Source: Adhaeribacter_A terreus
Lineage (GTDB): Bacteria > Bacteroidota > Bacteroidia > Cytophagales > Hymenobacteraceae
NCBI RefSeq assembly: GCF_042657365.1
Contig: NZ_JBHSKT010000014.1
Span: 5,287-69,286 of the forward strand
Reading direction: 5' to 3'
DNA: 64,000 nucleotides
In this document: one piece after another, positions 24,546-32,159 of the stretch
How the letters are laid out: every line of letters begins with the position of its first letter
Position numbering within the stretch: the stretch's first letter is position 1
Program-made: the position numbers and the translations under genes
Notes under the pieces: model-generated
What the model was told of the DNA's origin: nothing
What the model saw: the letters and a program-made list of their open reading frames with translations, nothing else
The model's database searches: none

Positions 24546-25253
24546 ATGAAAGTAGAGATCTGGTCAGATGTGGTTTGTCCGTTTTGTTATATCGGGAAAC
24601 GCAAATTCGAAGCGGCTTTAGAAGATTTTCCGCATAAAGATGAAGTAGAAATTGAGTGGCGCAGTTTCCAGCTCGATCCGGATTGTAAACCGACTCCGGG
24701 CACCAGCGTGCACGAATATCTGGCGAAACGCAAAGGCGTGAGCGTGGAAGAAGGCAAACGCATGAACGATTACATGGCCGGTATGGCGAAGGAAGTTGGT
24801 TTAAATTACGATTTCAACAACGCGAAAATTGCCAATACCCTGGATGCGCACCGCGTTTTACATTTCGCCAAAGAATACGGCAAACAAAATGAGCTGAAAG
24901 AAAAATTGTTTGCCGCTTATTATACCGAAGGCAAAAGCATTGGCGATGCCGAATCGCTGGCGCAGATTGCAGAAACGGTAGGCTTAGACGGGGAAAAAGT
25001 AAAAGCCATGCTCCAAACCGATCAGTATAATGATGCGGTGTTGCAGGATAATTACGAAGCGCAACAGGTTGGCGCCCGCGGCGTGCCGTTTTTCGTGTTC
25101 AATAACCGCTATGCCATTTCCGGCGCGCAGCCAACCGAACTTTTCCTGCAAACCTTAGAGCGCACCTGGGACGAAACTGAAAAACCGAAACCCACTCCTA
25201 TTCAAGGCGATCCGAATGCAAACGCCTGCGATATTGATGGCAGCAATTGCTAA
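24546..25253 (+). CDS. DsbA family oxidoreductase (FrnE-like)
   Basis: A 235-residue thioredoxin-fold protein. The ATG at 24546 starts the first beta strand (MKVEIWSDVVCPFCYIGKRKF) with the redox pair Cys11-Pro-Phe-Cys14; the upstream frame to 24483 adds only a poorly conserved leader. A helical insert (60-165) and the cis-proline loop RGVPFFVFNN follow, as in FrnE/HCCA isomerase-like proteins. No signal peptide is seen, so it should act in the cytoplasm on disulphides or thiol adducts. Two extra cysteines sit in the C-terminal tail (CDIDGSNC). It has a strong terminator. Confidence 0.88.
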   Translation: MKVEIWSDVVCPFCYIGKRKFEAALEDFPHKDEVEIEWRSFQLDPDCKPTPGTSVHEYLAKRKGVSVEEGKRMNDYMAGMAKEVGLNYDFNNAKIANTLDAHRVLHFAKEYGKQNELKEKLFAAYYTEGKSIGDAESLAQIAETVGLDGEKVKAMLQTDQYNDAVLQDNYEAQQVGARGVPFFVFNNRYAISGAQPTELFLQTLERTWDETEKPKPTPIQGDPNANACDIDGSNC

Positions 25254-25268
25254 GTAGTTCATACATTC

Positions 25269-25318
25269 AAACCGCAGAAATTCAGGTTTAACTGAGATTT
25301 CTGCGGTTTTTCTTTTTT
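25269..25318 (+). terminator. Terminator after DsbA-family gene
   Basis: AAACCGCAGAAAT pairs with ATTTCTGCGGTTT and is followed by a T-rich tail. It begins 16 bases after the stop. Confidence 0.88.
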
Positions 25319-25330
25319 ATAAAAACGTCT

Positions 25331-25362
25331 AAAAAACGCTATGGTTTTGGCTTGGAAAAGTG
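25331..25362 (+). repeat. CGCTATG element
   Basis: AAAAAACGCTATGGTTTT, GGCTTGG, AAAAGTG. Its ATG creates a false upstream start for the next gene; the element ends 20 bases before the true start. Confidence 0.9.
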
Positions 25363-25382
25363 TTTTACCAAAAGTTTCTCTT

Positions 25383-26120
25383 ATGTCAGATTTTTTACAA
25401 AAAGCCGCTGATCCGAACCAAAGCCAGATCGAAAATCTGGAAAAGGAAATTGCTCAGCTGGAGAAAGAACTGGCGACAGCAGAAACGGAACTGAATATTT
25501 TCTCCGCGCAACTTCGCTCGCAATTGCTTCCGCAAATAATGCGTATTCAGGAACTAACGGCCATTTACAAAAAACTGAAAGCCGATAAAAAAGCCAAACG
25601 CCTGGAGCAAAAAAAGAAAGGCAAAAATTACAAAGAGCCCATTAGTTTAAAACAAACGAATCAAAACGTTGCTCAAACTTCGAAACCGCAGCCCGCTGAT
25701 CAACAGGAATTGAAAAAGTTGTATAAAGAAGCGATCCGGCATGTGCACCCCGATAAATTTGCCGGCGAAGACACTTCCAAAACCGAACGCGCCACGGAAA
25801 TAACCATGCAGCTGAATGATTATTACGAAAGCGGCGATCTGGAAGAACTGAAAGGCTTTTACGAGTATATTATCAGCGGGAACGCTATGTCGCACGTTCC
25901 TTACCAACCCGAAACAATTACCGATCCGGCAGCTTTACTTATTTACCTCCGCAAAAAACAGGAAGAACTTTTCAAAGCTTTACAGGAATTAAAATCATCG
26001 GAGCTTTACCATGTACTGCATACCTATCCGGAGCCGCTTGCTTTTGTCCATGAGCTTCGGCAGCAATTCGAACACAAGATCCAGCAACTTCAAAAACGCA
26101 CCCGCAAAGCAAAAATTTGA
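25383..26120 (+). CDS. J-domain protein with N-terminal coiled coil
   Basis: A 245-residue cytoplasmic protein. The ATG at 25383 (MSDFLQKAADPNQSQIENLEKEIAQLEKEL) is used; an in-frame ATG at 25341 lies inside a CGCTATG element. Residues 12-75 form a strong heptad coiled coil, followed by a basic segment (KKLKADKKAKRLEQKKKGKNYK). Residues about 115-165 look like a J domain: LKKLYKEAIRHVHPDKF contains the HPD tripeptide needed to stimulate DnaK, followed by a helix with ATEITMQLNDYYE. A C-terminal helical region has a second predicted coiled coil. It probably recruits DnaK to a specific partner; the partner is unknown. Confidence 0.75.
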   Translation: MSDFLQKAADPNQSQIENLEKEIAQLEKELATAETELNIFSAQLRSQLLPQIMRIQELTAIYKKLKADKKAKRLEQKKKGKNYKEPISLKQTNQNVAQTSKPQPADQQELKKLYKEAIRHVHPDKFAGEDTSKTERATEITMQLNDYYESGDLEELKGFYEYIISGNAMSHVPYQPETITDPAALLIYLRKKQEELFKALQELKSSELYHVLHTYPEPLAFVHELRQQFEHKIQQLQKRTRKAKI

Positions 26121-26166
26121 ACTTTGGTTTTGAGTAAGTTTGGTTTTAGTACCACATTTCAAAGCG

Positions 26167-26197
26167 AAAAACGCTATGGTTTTAGCAGTAAAAAGTG
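26167..26197 (+). repeat. CGCTATG element
   Basis: AAAAACGCTATGGTTTT, AGCAG, TAAAAAGTG; in the gap between the J-domain gene and the GDPD gene. Confidence 0.9.
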
Positions 26198-26306
26198 CGT
26201 TGTAAGCGAATACATTATTCCCAAATGTTACGCTTAAACATTAACCGTTTATAGTAGTTTGTTTTTAGTTGGAAAATACAATTTGAGCCTTTTTCCTGAA
26301 GTTGAA

Positions 26307-27014
26307 ATGCAAAAAAAACACGACCAACCGAAGATATTTGGGCACCGCGGCGCAGCAGGTCTGGAATTTGAAAATACCCTTGCGAGCATAAAAAAAGCCA
26401 TAGATTTGGGCGTAGCTGCCATCGAAATTGACGTCTGGCAAACCACCGATCACGAGATCGTGGTTTTTCATGATGCTTACCTCGATCGGCTAACCCATGC
26501 AAGTGGCTTTATTTCAGAATTAAGTTATGCAAAACTGAAAAGCATACCCTTGAAAAACGGGGCTGAAATACCAACGCTACAAGCTGTAATTGAACTGGTA
26601 AAACCTTATAAAATTCCATTGCTGGTAGAAGTAAAAGCCGAAAATGCTTTCGCAAAAACGCTCGAAATCCTTGAATCGAAACTGCCATATTCTGACTTTA
26701 TGATCGGCTCTTTTTACCACCAGCAGATCATGGAATTGAAAAGGCAAAACCCGGAATTACAAACTGCGATCATGTTCGAATGCGTACCGGCCTTTCTGGA
26801 AGATTACCTGCAAACAGTAAACCCAGATTACGTAGTTACGGCCATTGAAACGCATAATTCTTATCTGGTTGAAACCGTAAAAGCCCAAAACCGCAAACTT
26901 CTTTTTTACACAGTAAACCTGGAACAGGAAATTACGCTCGCCTTAAAAGCAGAACCTTACGGCATCATCACCAATTTCCCTGACCGGTTGCTAAAAGTAG
27001 TTAATGACCTATGA
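26307..27014 (+). CDS. Glycerophosphodiester phosphodiesterase
   Basis: A 235-residue GDPD enzyme that hydrolyses glycerophosphodiesters to glycerol-3-phosphate and an alcohol. The active site is complete: GHRGAAGLEFENT with His13, Arg14 and Glu22; AAIEIDVWQT with Glu40 and Asp42; and His55 in VVFHDAYLDR. The C-terminal GIITNFPDRL also fits. No signal peptide, so cytoplasmic UgpQ-like. The ATG at 26307 is chosen over the in-frame 26259. It overlaps the downstream membrane-protein gene by four bases (ATGA), so the two are translationally coupled. Confidence 0.9.
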   Translation: MQKKHDQPKIFGHRGAAGLEFENTLASIKKAIDLGVAAIEIDVWQTTDHEIVVFHDAYLDRLTHASGFISELSYAKLKSIPLKNGAEIPTLQAVIELVKPYKIPLLVEVKAENAFAKTLEILESKLPYSDFMIGSFYHQQIMELKRQNPELQTAIMFECVPAFLEDYLQTVNPDYVVTAIETHNSYLVETVKAQNRKLLFYTVNLEQEITLALKAEPYGIITNFPDRLLKVVNDL

Positions 27015-27673
27015 GTTTAGGAGCCATTTTTCCTACCGTTTTCGGAATTGCTTTTCTGTTTTTGCAGCCATATTTCACAGAAGTGGAAACAAGCGAAATT
27101 CCGCTTTGGCTTAAAGTTACTTACACGTTGTTTGTAGCGGTTCTGGTGCCGGTTTACTGGAAGAAATGGGGCGTCGCAAATTTCCTTTGGTTCTCGGATG
27201 TGGCTTTGTTTGTAATGCTGGCTGCCGTCTGGCTCGAAAGCAGTTTGCTGGCCAGTATGATGGGCGTAGCCGTTTTAATTCCGGAAATTGTCTGGAATGT
27301 AAGTTATTTTGTACGGCTTTTGACCGGCATAAGAATTTTAAGTCTCACCGATTATATGTTCGACAGCTCAAAATCACTTTTCCTGCGTGCTTTGTCGTTA
27401 TTTCACGTGATCTTGCCGCCGCTTATTATCTGGATGATCTGGAAAACGGGTTTCCACGAAAATGCTTTCTGGTACCAGGTTTTGTTTGGCTGGACCGTTT
27501 TACTCATCACGTATTTGTTCACTGATCCCGCCGAAAACATCAATATGGTATTCGGGTCCGGAGCAAAACCGCAAACCAAACTGAATCCGAAACTTTATTT
27601 GCTCTTCGTATTACTTGGTTTTACGCTCGGAATTTACCTTCCGGCGTATTTAATATTGCGGCTTATTTTCTGA
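27011..27673 (+). CDS. Polytopic membrane protein, function unknown
   Basis: A 220-residue protein with about seven hydrophobic segments (for example 8-24, 33-50, 58-75, 78-98, 125-145, 153-170 and 195-217). I do not recognise a characterised family; the YFVRLLTGIRILSLTDYMFD and FTDPAENINMVFGSG segments look like conserved loops. Its start overlaps the phosphodiesterase stop by four bases, so they form an operon, and a role in phospholipid head-group turnover is possible but unproven. Confidence 0.7.
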   Translation: MSLGAIFPTVFGIAFLFLQPYFTEVETSEIPLWLKVTYTLFVAVLVPVYWKKWGVANFLWFSDVALFVMLAAVWLESSLLASMMGVAVLIPEIVWNVSYFVRLLTGIRILSLTDYMFDSSKSLFLRALSLFHVILPPLIIWMIWKTGFHENAFWYQVLFGWTVLLITYLFTDPAENINMVFGSGAKPQTKLNPKLYLLFVLLGFTLGIYLPAYLILRLIF

Positions 27674-27715
27674 ATTTAAGCCAGTAATTCCAGCACTTTC
27701 CGGATATAATTCCCC

Positions 27716-27747
27716 AAAAAACGGTAGGATTTCCGGGTTAAAAAGTC
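27716..27747 (+). repeat. CGCTATG element (CGGTAGG variant)
   Basis: AAAAAACGGTAGGATTTCC, GGGT, TAAAAAGTC, in the gap between convergent genes. Confidence 0.85.
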
Positions 27748-27770
27748 ATAAAAAATGTGAACAGTGTTTC

Positions 27771-29033
27771 TTACGATGCTTTGCCTTTGCGTAATTCCAG
27801 CACGGTAATTTCCGGCCATATTCCTACTCTTCCTGAAAAACCAATAAAACCAAAACCACGGTTCACGTACAGCATTTTACCGGCTTCTTCAGTTAGCCCG
27901 GCCCAGGTTTTATAGCGAAACTGTGCCGGACTCCATTTAAACAGCGGCGTTTCAACCCCAAACTGCATGCCGTGGGTGTGGCCGCTCAAGGTTAAATGCA
28001 CGTGTTTGTCATGGTGTTTTACCACTTCCTCCCAATGCGTTGGGTCGTGGCTTAACAGAATTTTAAAAGCATCCGGAGCTACATTTGCCAGCGCTTCGTC
28101 CAGATCACCGATCTGAATAAAGCCTTTGCCCCAATTTTCCACCCCGATCAGCGATAATTTATCACCACCTTTTTCAATTGTAACGGCTTCGTCCAGCAGC
28201 AATTTATAACCTATATCGGCGTGATGGTTCTTCAGTTCCTGCAGATTCTTTGCTTTCGCTTCCTCGCTGGGCCATTGCACATACATACCATAATCGTGGT
28301 TTCCCAACACTGAAAACTGTCCGAATGGCGCTTTTAATTGTTTGAAATGATTGATATAAGGTACTACTTCCGGCGCATGATCGTTCACTAGGTCGCCGGT
28401 AAATACAAAAAGGTCAGAATTTTGCGCTTTCGCCAGGTCTACGCCGCGTTGCACAGCTTCCGGATCATCAAAACTACCAGCGTGAATATCGGAAAGCTGC
28501 GTAATCTTAAAGCCATCGAAAGCGGCAGGCAGGTCTTCGAAAAAAAGCGTGTGCCGGTGCACCGTGTACTGATATTTGCCTTTCACCATTCCATATAAAA
28601 AGGAAGCAAACGGAATAGAAGCCAGGATCAAGGCAGACTGGCTCACAAATTTCCGGCGGCTCGGCATGAGTTTTTCTTCCGATTCAGTTTCGCTGAACAA
28701 TTGCTTAATTAACCGGAAAAGTGCTATGCCGGTACGTACCAAATCTTCGCCAAAAAGCACCAGTATAAAAACCAGCTTGGTTACAAAAAAAGCCAGGAAC
28801 AGGTTCATCACCCATTTCATAAAAACGCTGGCTTCGCCGGTAGAAAAGCGCTGGTAAACAACTATGGTGAAACAAATATTGAAAGCGAGGAAGAAGATCC
28901 AGTAACCCCAGCGCACCGATTTCTGCAGTTTTGCAGATTTCCAACCGGCCGAAATTCTTTTAATTCCCTGGTAAACGTAAAAATCGAAAAGGAGGGCTAT
29001 AACCCCAAAAAGCATTATAAATCGACGCATCAA
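27771..29033 (-). CDS. Membrane-bound metallophosphoesterase (YkuE-like)
   Basis: A 420-residue protein. Residues 1-140 hold several hydrophobic segments and a basic loop, then LMPSRRKFVSQSALILASIPFASFLYG, which resembles a twin-arginine-like start of a second membrane segment. The calcineurin-type catalytic domain has all metal motifs: QLSDIHAG (about 186), FTGDLVND, LGNHDYG, LSHDPTHW and LSGHTHGMQFG. Related proteins act at the membrane on phospholipid-type substrates. The active site should face the periplasm, which is inference. Confidence 0.85.
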   Translation of the reverse strand: MMRRFIMLFGVIALLFDFYVYQGIKRISAGWKSAKLQKSVRWGYWIFFLAFNICFTIVVYQRFSTGEASVFMKWVMNLFLAFFVTKLVFILVLFGEDLVRTGIALFRLIKQLFSETESEEKLMPSRRKFVSQSALILASIPFASFLYGMVKGKYQYTVHRHTLFFEDLPAAFDGFKITQLSDIHAGSFDDPEAVQRGVDLAKAQNSDLFVFTGDLVNDHAPEVVPYINHFKQLKAPFGQFSVLGNHDYGMYVQWPSEEAKAKNLQELKNHHADIGYKLLLDEAVTIEKGGDKLSLIGVENWGKGFIQIGDLDEALANVAPDAFKILLSHDPTHWEEVVKHHDKHVHLTLSGHTHGMQFGVETPLFKWSPAQFRYKTWAGLTEEAGKMLYVNRGFGFIGFSGRVGIWPEITVLELRKGKAS

Positions 29034-29305
29034 GAAGCTTCTTTAAAATTTCACCATTCCAGTTCGCAGCCAGACTAGCGGCAAACCGGTACCGGAGTTC
29101 AAAAGTACAATAAATATGGCTGAACTGAATTGCTGGAAGAGAAACGTTCTCCAGTAAGGATTCTTGCGTGAAGAACGCAATTCAATTCTGCAGGTTCATG
29201 TTTAGCAAAAGTAAATCTTCCGCGTTGCTTATGGATTATCTATCGCTAAATGCATTGTCATTTGCCTTTACATCGTAGTGCATAGAAACAGTTTGAAACC
29301 TGCTG
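29034..29305. other. Gene-free gap
   Basis: No gene is visible. A short hairpin lies at about 29129-29155 (CTGG...CCAG arms), and the stretch contains the minus-strand promoter of the metallophosphoesterase at its left end. Confidence 0.4.
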
Positions 29306-29344
29306 AAAGCAATAAGCCTCCACAAGAAGGAGGCTTATTGCTTT
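29306..29344 (-). terminator. Terminator after NDH-2 gene
   Basis: A perfect 16-bp stem: AAAGCAATAAGCCTCC (29306-29321) with GGAGGCTTATTGCTTT (29329-29344). It lies 24 bases past the NDH-2 stop. Confidence 0.88.
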
Positions 29345-29367
29345 AGAAAAGTATGAAACGAATGCCT

Positions 29368-30681
29368 TTAAGCAACTTTCATCAGTTTCGGTTCTTCAGG
29401 AGTTTTAACGGCTTCTACCCTAGCGTTTTCTGTTGGCCTGATGATCATGCGCATGGCCTGGTCTTTGGTGAAGTAGGCGATCATCCAGTTATACAGCGTT
29501 TTTACGCGGTTCGGAACGGTAATTAACGAAACTAAATGCACGAACAGCCACATAAACCAGGCAATAAATCCGCTGAAATGCAGCTTCGGTTTAGGCAGAT
29601 CGGCTACGGCTTTTTTCCGACCGATGATTGCCATGGAACCTTTATCGTGGTAAGCAAAAGGCTTCAAAGGTTTGTTTTTCTGCATTGCTTTTAAGTTCTG
29701 CGCCAGTAATTTTCCGTGCTGAATAGCAACCTGCGCCACCTGCGGATGGCCGTTCGGAAAATTCTGATCGGAAGTCTGCAAGGCAATATCGCCGATGGCG
29801 AAAATGTTTTCGGTGCCTTCCACTTTATTAAATGCATTTACCAAAAGTCTTCGACCACGACCGTAACTTTCCAGCGGAATGCCATCCGTCATTTTGCCGG
29901 TAACGCCCGCTGCCCAGATCAGAATTTTGGTTTCAATGGTTTCGCCGTCGGCAAAAGTTACGAGGTCGTTTTCGTAGTTAATTACCTGCTTGTTGTATTT
30001 CACGTCCACGCCCAGTTCTACCAAAGAATCGTGGGTGTATCTTTGAGAAGCTTTACTCATGGGTGCCAACACGCTCGGTCCACCATCTACCAGATAGATT
30101 TTGCTTTCCAGGCCCGTTAGTTCCGGGTAATCTTTCAGGCCAATATTTTTGCGCATTTCCGCTAACATACCGGCCACTTCCACGCCCGTCGGACCGCCAC
30201 CGGCTACCACAATGGTAGTCAGTTTGCGTCTTTCGTCTTCGTTTGTGGTAAGAGTGGCTTCTTCGGACTTTTGCAGCATGAAATTGCGCAGGTTAATAGC
30301 GTCGTGCAGGGTTTTCATGGGCTGCGCGTTCTTCCGGATGTTTTCGATGCCGAAATAATTCGTTTCGGTACCGGTGGCCATTACCAGATAATCGTAGCTT
30401 AGTTCGCCGTTATTCAGCACAATTTTGTTTTCGCCCGGAACCAATTTCAGCAATTCGCCCAGGCGGAAATTTACGTTCTCTTTGCCCTGCAGCAACTTCC
30501 GGAACGGATACGAAATATTGGAAACCTCCAGGAAACCGGTAGCTACCTGATACAGCAGCGGCGGAAAGAAATTATAGTTGTTCTTATCGACCAGCGTCAC
30601 CTTAAAATCAGCGTTGCCGGACAGGTTATTTGCCAGGTTTACGCCCGCAAAACCACCCCCAATAATTACGATCTTTTTCAT
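29368..30681 (-). CDS. ndh: Type II NADH:quinone oxidoreductase
   Basis: A 437-residue single-subunit NADH dehydrogenase that feeds electrons into the quinone pool without proton pumping. FAD site: KKIVIIGGGFAGVNLAN at 2-18. NAD(H) site: TIVVAGGGPTGVEVAGMLAEM near 153-173. The second FAD contact ENIFAIGDIAL and quinone-side motif HPQVAQVAIQHGKLLAQN are present. The C-terminal part GFIAWFMWLFVHLVSLITVPNRVKTLYNWMIAYFT anchors it to the membrane. Residues 418-427 (ENARVEAVKT) are translated from a CGCTATG element inside the tail. A TetR regulator is encoded 101 bases upstream on the same strand. Confidence 0.9.
   Translation of the reverse strand: MKKIVIIGGGFAGVNLANNLSGNADFKVTLVDKNNYNFFPPLLYQVATGFLEVSNISYPFRKLLQGKENVNFRLGELLKLVPGENKIVLNNGELSYDYLVMATGTETNYFGIENIRKNAQPMKTLHDAINLRNFMLQKSEEATLTTNEDERRKLTTIVVAGGGPTGVEVAGMLAEMRKNIGLKDYPELTGLESKIYLVDGGPSVLAPMSKASQRYTHDSLVELGVDVKYNKQVINYENDLVTFADGETIETKILIWAAGVTGKMTDGIPLESYGRGRRLLVNAFNKVEGTENIFAIGDIALQTSDQNFPNGHPQVAQVAIQHGKLLAQNLKAMQKNKPLKPFAYHDKGSMAIIGRKKAVADLPKPKLHFSGFIAWFMWLFVHLVSLITVPNRVKTLYNWMIAYFTKDQAMRMIIRPTENARVEAVKTPEEPKLMKVA
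29401..29430 (-). repeat. CGCTATG element inside the NDH-2 coding sequence
   Basis: AGTTTTAACGGCTTCTA then CCCTAGCGTTTTC matches the reverse consensus over its full length and encodes residues 418-427. Confidence 0.7.
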
Positions 30682-30743
30682 AATTTTATAATGTTAAAGC
30701 CTGCCGCTTTTGTCAGGTTTTCTGGCAGCCGGCCGGCAATTCA

Positions 30744-30753
30744 TGTACGTACA
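30744..30753. promoter_or_regulatory. TGTACGTACA palindrome
   Basis: A perfect 10-bp palindrome 63 bases upstream of the NDH-2 start, in the gap to the TetR gene. It could be the operator of that regulator; the size is short for TetR sites. Confidence 0.35.
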
Positions 30754-30782
30754 CGAATAACAAAAACCGGGCCCTAAATCGT

Positions 30783-31385
30783 TTAATTTACAGCTATTTT
30801 TTCTTCGGAATTCAGGGTTAAAAACGCTTTCCCGGCCGGGGTTAAAATACCCAGCAAAAACAGCCGGAAAACCTGATACCGCACTTCAGCTTGCTGGTAT
30901 TTCGGCACGGGAAAAACTTCCTGATCTACCACCACCGAAAAAGTGGCAATGCACAGGTTCGCCACAATTTCCGGGTTAATATCTTTCCAATAAAAGCCCT
31001 GCGCCTTGCCGCGTTTCAGGTTATTAATAAAGTACGGCCGTAGCTCATTATTCAGGTAAGCTTCGAGTTGCTGGTTGGCTTTGGTGTGGTATTTCTGCAG
31101 ATCGAAGAAAAAAGAAACATTGATTCCGGCCACTTTTTGGTTGTGTAACCGTAGCGTTTTTACCAGGTCAAGCACGCTGTTTTCTTCCTCCTCTTCCGGT
31201 TTGATTTTTACTTCCTCCAGAAATTCATTCAGCGCCGCTTCCACCAATTGGTCTTTATTCTCGAACCACTGGTAAATCGTTTTTTTAGAAGCCCCGATTT
31301 CCTGCGCCACCGTATCCATGGAAATGCTTTTTATGCCGTAGCGGCAGTACAGGTTAAAAGCGGTATTTAATATCTTTTCTTTCAT
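30783..31385 (-). CDS. TetR/AcrR family transcriptional regulator
   Basis: A 200-residue repressor. The N-terminal helix-turn-helix is KILNTAFNLYCRYGIKSISMDTVAQEIGASKKTIYQWFENKDQLV (residues 4-48), a textbook TetR DNA-binding domain. The rest is a helical ligand-binding domain; an acidic run PEEEEENS follows helix 4. Residues 75-85 (VKTLRLHNQKV) are read from a CGCTATG element. It is transcribed towards the NDH-2 gene and may control it or the RND pump, but no direct evidence links them. Confidence 0.88.
   Translation of the reverse strand: MKEKILNTAFNLYCRYGIKSISMDTVAQEIGASKKTIYQWFENKDQLVEAALNEFLEEVKIKPEEEEENSVLDLVKTLRLHNQKVAGINVSFFFDLQKYHTKANQQLEAYLNNELRPYFINNLKRGKAQGFYWKDINPEIVANLCIATFSVVVDQEVFPVPKYQQAEVRYQVFRLFLLGILTPAGKAFLTLNSEEKIAVN
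31132..31161 (-). repeat. CGCTATG element inside the TetR coding sequence
   Basis: ACTTTTTGGTTGTG then TAACCGTAGCGTTTTT matches the reverse consensus and encodes residues 75-85. Confidence 0.65.
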
Positions 31386-31438
31386 TTTTTTAACTTCCTC
31401 TTTTGGATGATTTCCAAGTTTCTGAGGTTTTGTATTTG

Positions 31439-31467
31439 AGTTTTTCGGCTTATACCCCTAGCGGTTT
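31439..31467 (-). repeat. CGCTATG element
   Basis: AGTTTTTCGGCTTATA then CCCCTAGCGGTTT. Confidence 0.7.
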
Positions 31468-31480
31468 GATTTTCAAATTC

Positions 31481-31517
31481 TGTCATCCTGAGCGCTAGCG
31501 AAGGATCTTGTCGGCGG
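31481..31517. repeat. TCATCCTGAGC-type intergenic repeat
   Basis: Second copy of the repeat at 401-437, with the same length and only a few substitutions. Confidence 0.75.
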
Positions 31518-31522
31518 CAAGC

Positions 31523-31553
31523 AGTTTTTTTTGCTAAAGGGTATAGCGTTTTT
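31523..31553 (-). repeat. CGCTATG element
   Basis: AGTTTTTTTTGC then TAAAGGGTATAGCGTTTTT. Confidence 0.75.
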
Positions 31554-31606
31554 ATTTTTTCGACATCCCGAACGAAGTTGAGGGGACTTATAAAGCCGCA
31601 TTTGAG

Positions 31607-31636
31607 AGTTTTTCGTCCTATCCCACTAGCGTTTTT
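31607..31636 (-). repeat. CGCTATG element (CTAGCG variant)
   Basis: AGTTTTTCGTCC then TATCCCACTAGCGTTTTT. Confidence 0.75.
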
Positions 31637-31637
31637 C

Positions 31638-31671
31638 CCGTCATCTCGACGTCAGTTGAGATCTCATCGGG
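31638..31671. repeat. GTCATCTCGAC-type repeat
   Basis: CGTCATCTCGACGTCA then GAGATCTCATC; the same words in the same order recur at 55967-55996, there also followed by a CGCTATG element about 20 bases on. Confidence 0.75.
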
Positions 31672-31693
31672 TTGGTAGTAAATTTGGCTACAG

Positions 31694-31722
31694 AGTTTTT
31701 CGCCTTATACCCTAGTGTTATT
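31694..31722 (-). repeat. CGCTATG element, degenerate
   Basis: AGTTTTTCGCC then TTATACCCTAGTGTTATT. Confidence 0.6.
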
Positions 31723-31948
31723 GAAACCCCTTCTCTGCTAAACTTCGAGCTTTCGATTTTTATAGGCAATTTTCTCCCTCGAGCCGGGCGGCTTCGTTTC
31801 TCTTTGTAGCAGGCTTTTTATCTATAGTAGCGTTTCAGGAAACGCTGCGCTGGCTATATCGTGAAAGGATAATTGCAAAATCAGATATGCGTAAATCTAC
31901 CACCCTACCCCATCTATCTTACAGGGGACCTGCTGCTCTCCTTGTCGT

Positions 31949-31978
31949 GACTTTCAGAGCCTTTAGGCATAGCGTTTT
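31949..31978 (-). repeat. CGCTATG element
   Basis: GACTTTCAGAGCC then TTTAGGCATAGCGTTTT. Confidence 0.65.
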
Positions 31979-32159
31979 GCCTTCACCAGAAATCATATCA
32001 ATCCTACAAATCACAGTTCAGACAAAATCACATAAATCCTAATAATCCCAAAAATCACAGGTCATACTTTAGCTTCCTATACAGACAAAAAAAGAGGCAG
32101 ATCTCAAAAGGAAACCTGCCGCTTGCTATCATCATCATCAAAATGTAAGAGCTGTTTTC

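Larger units (their letters stand above)
31386..32159. other. Repeat-packed gene-free region
   Basis: No convincing gene. Five CGCTATG elements alternate with TCATCCTGAGC, CATCCCGA and GTCATCTCGAC repeats up to about 31720. From 31980 to 32100 several AATCACA/AATCCTA words recur. A C- and T-rich block with CTACCACCCTACCCC is at about 31895. Confidence 0.7.

Noticed and set aside
28819..28848. Possible CGCTATG element in the metallophosphoesterase gene
   Set aside because: AAAAACGCTGG is present but the rest departs from the consensus.
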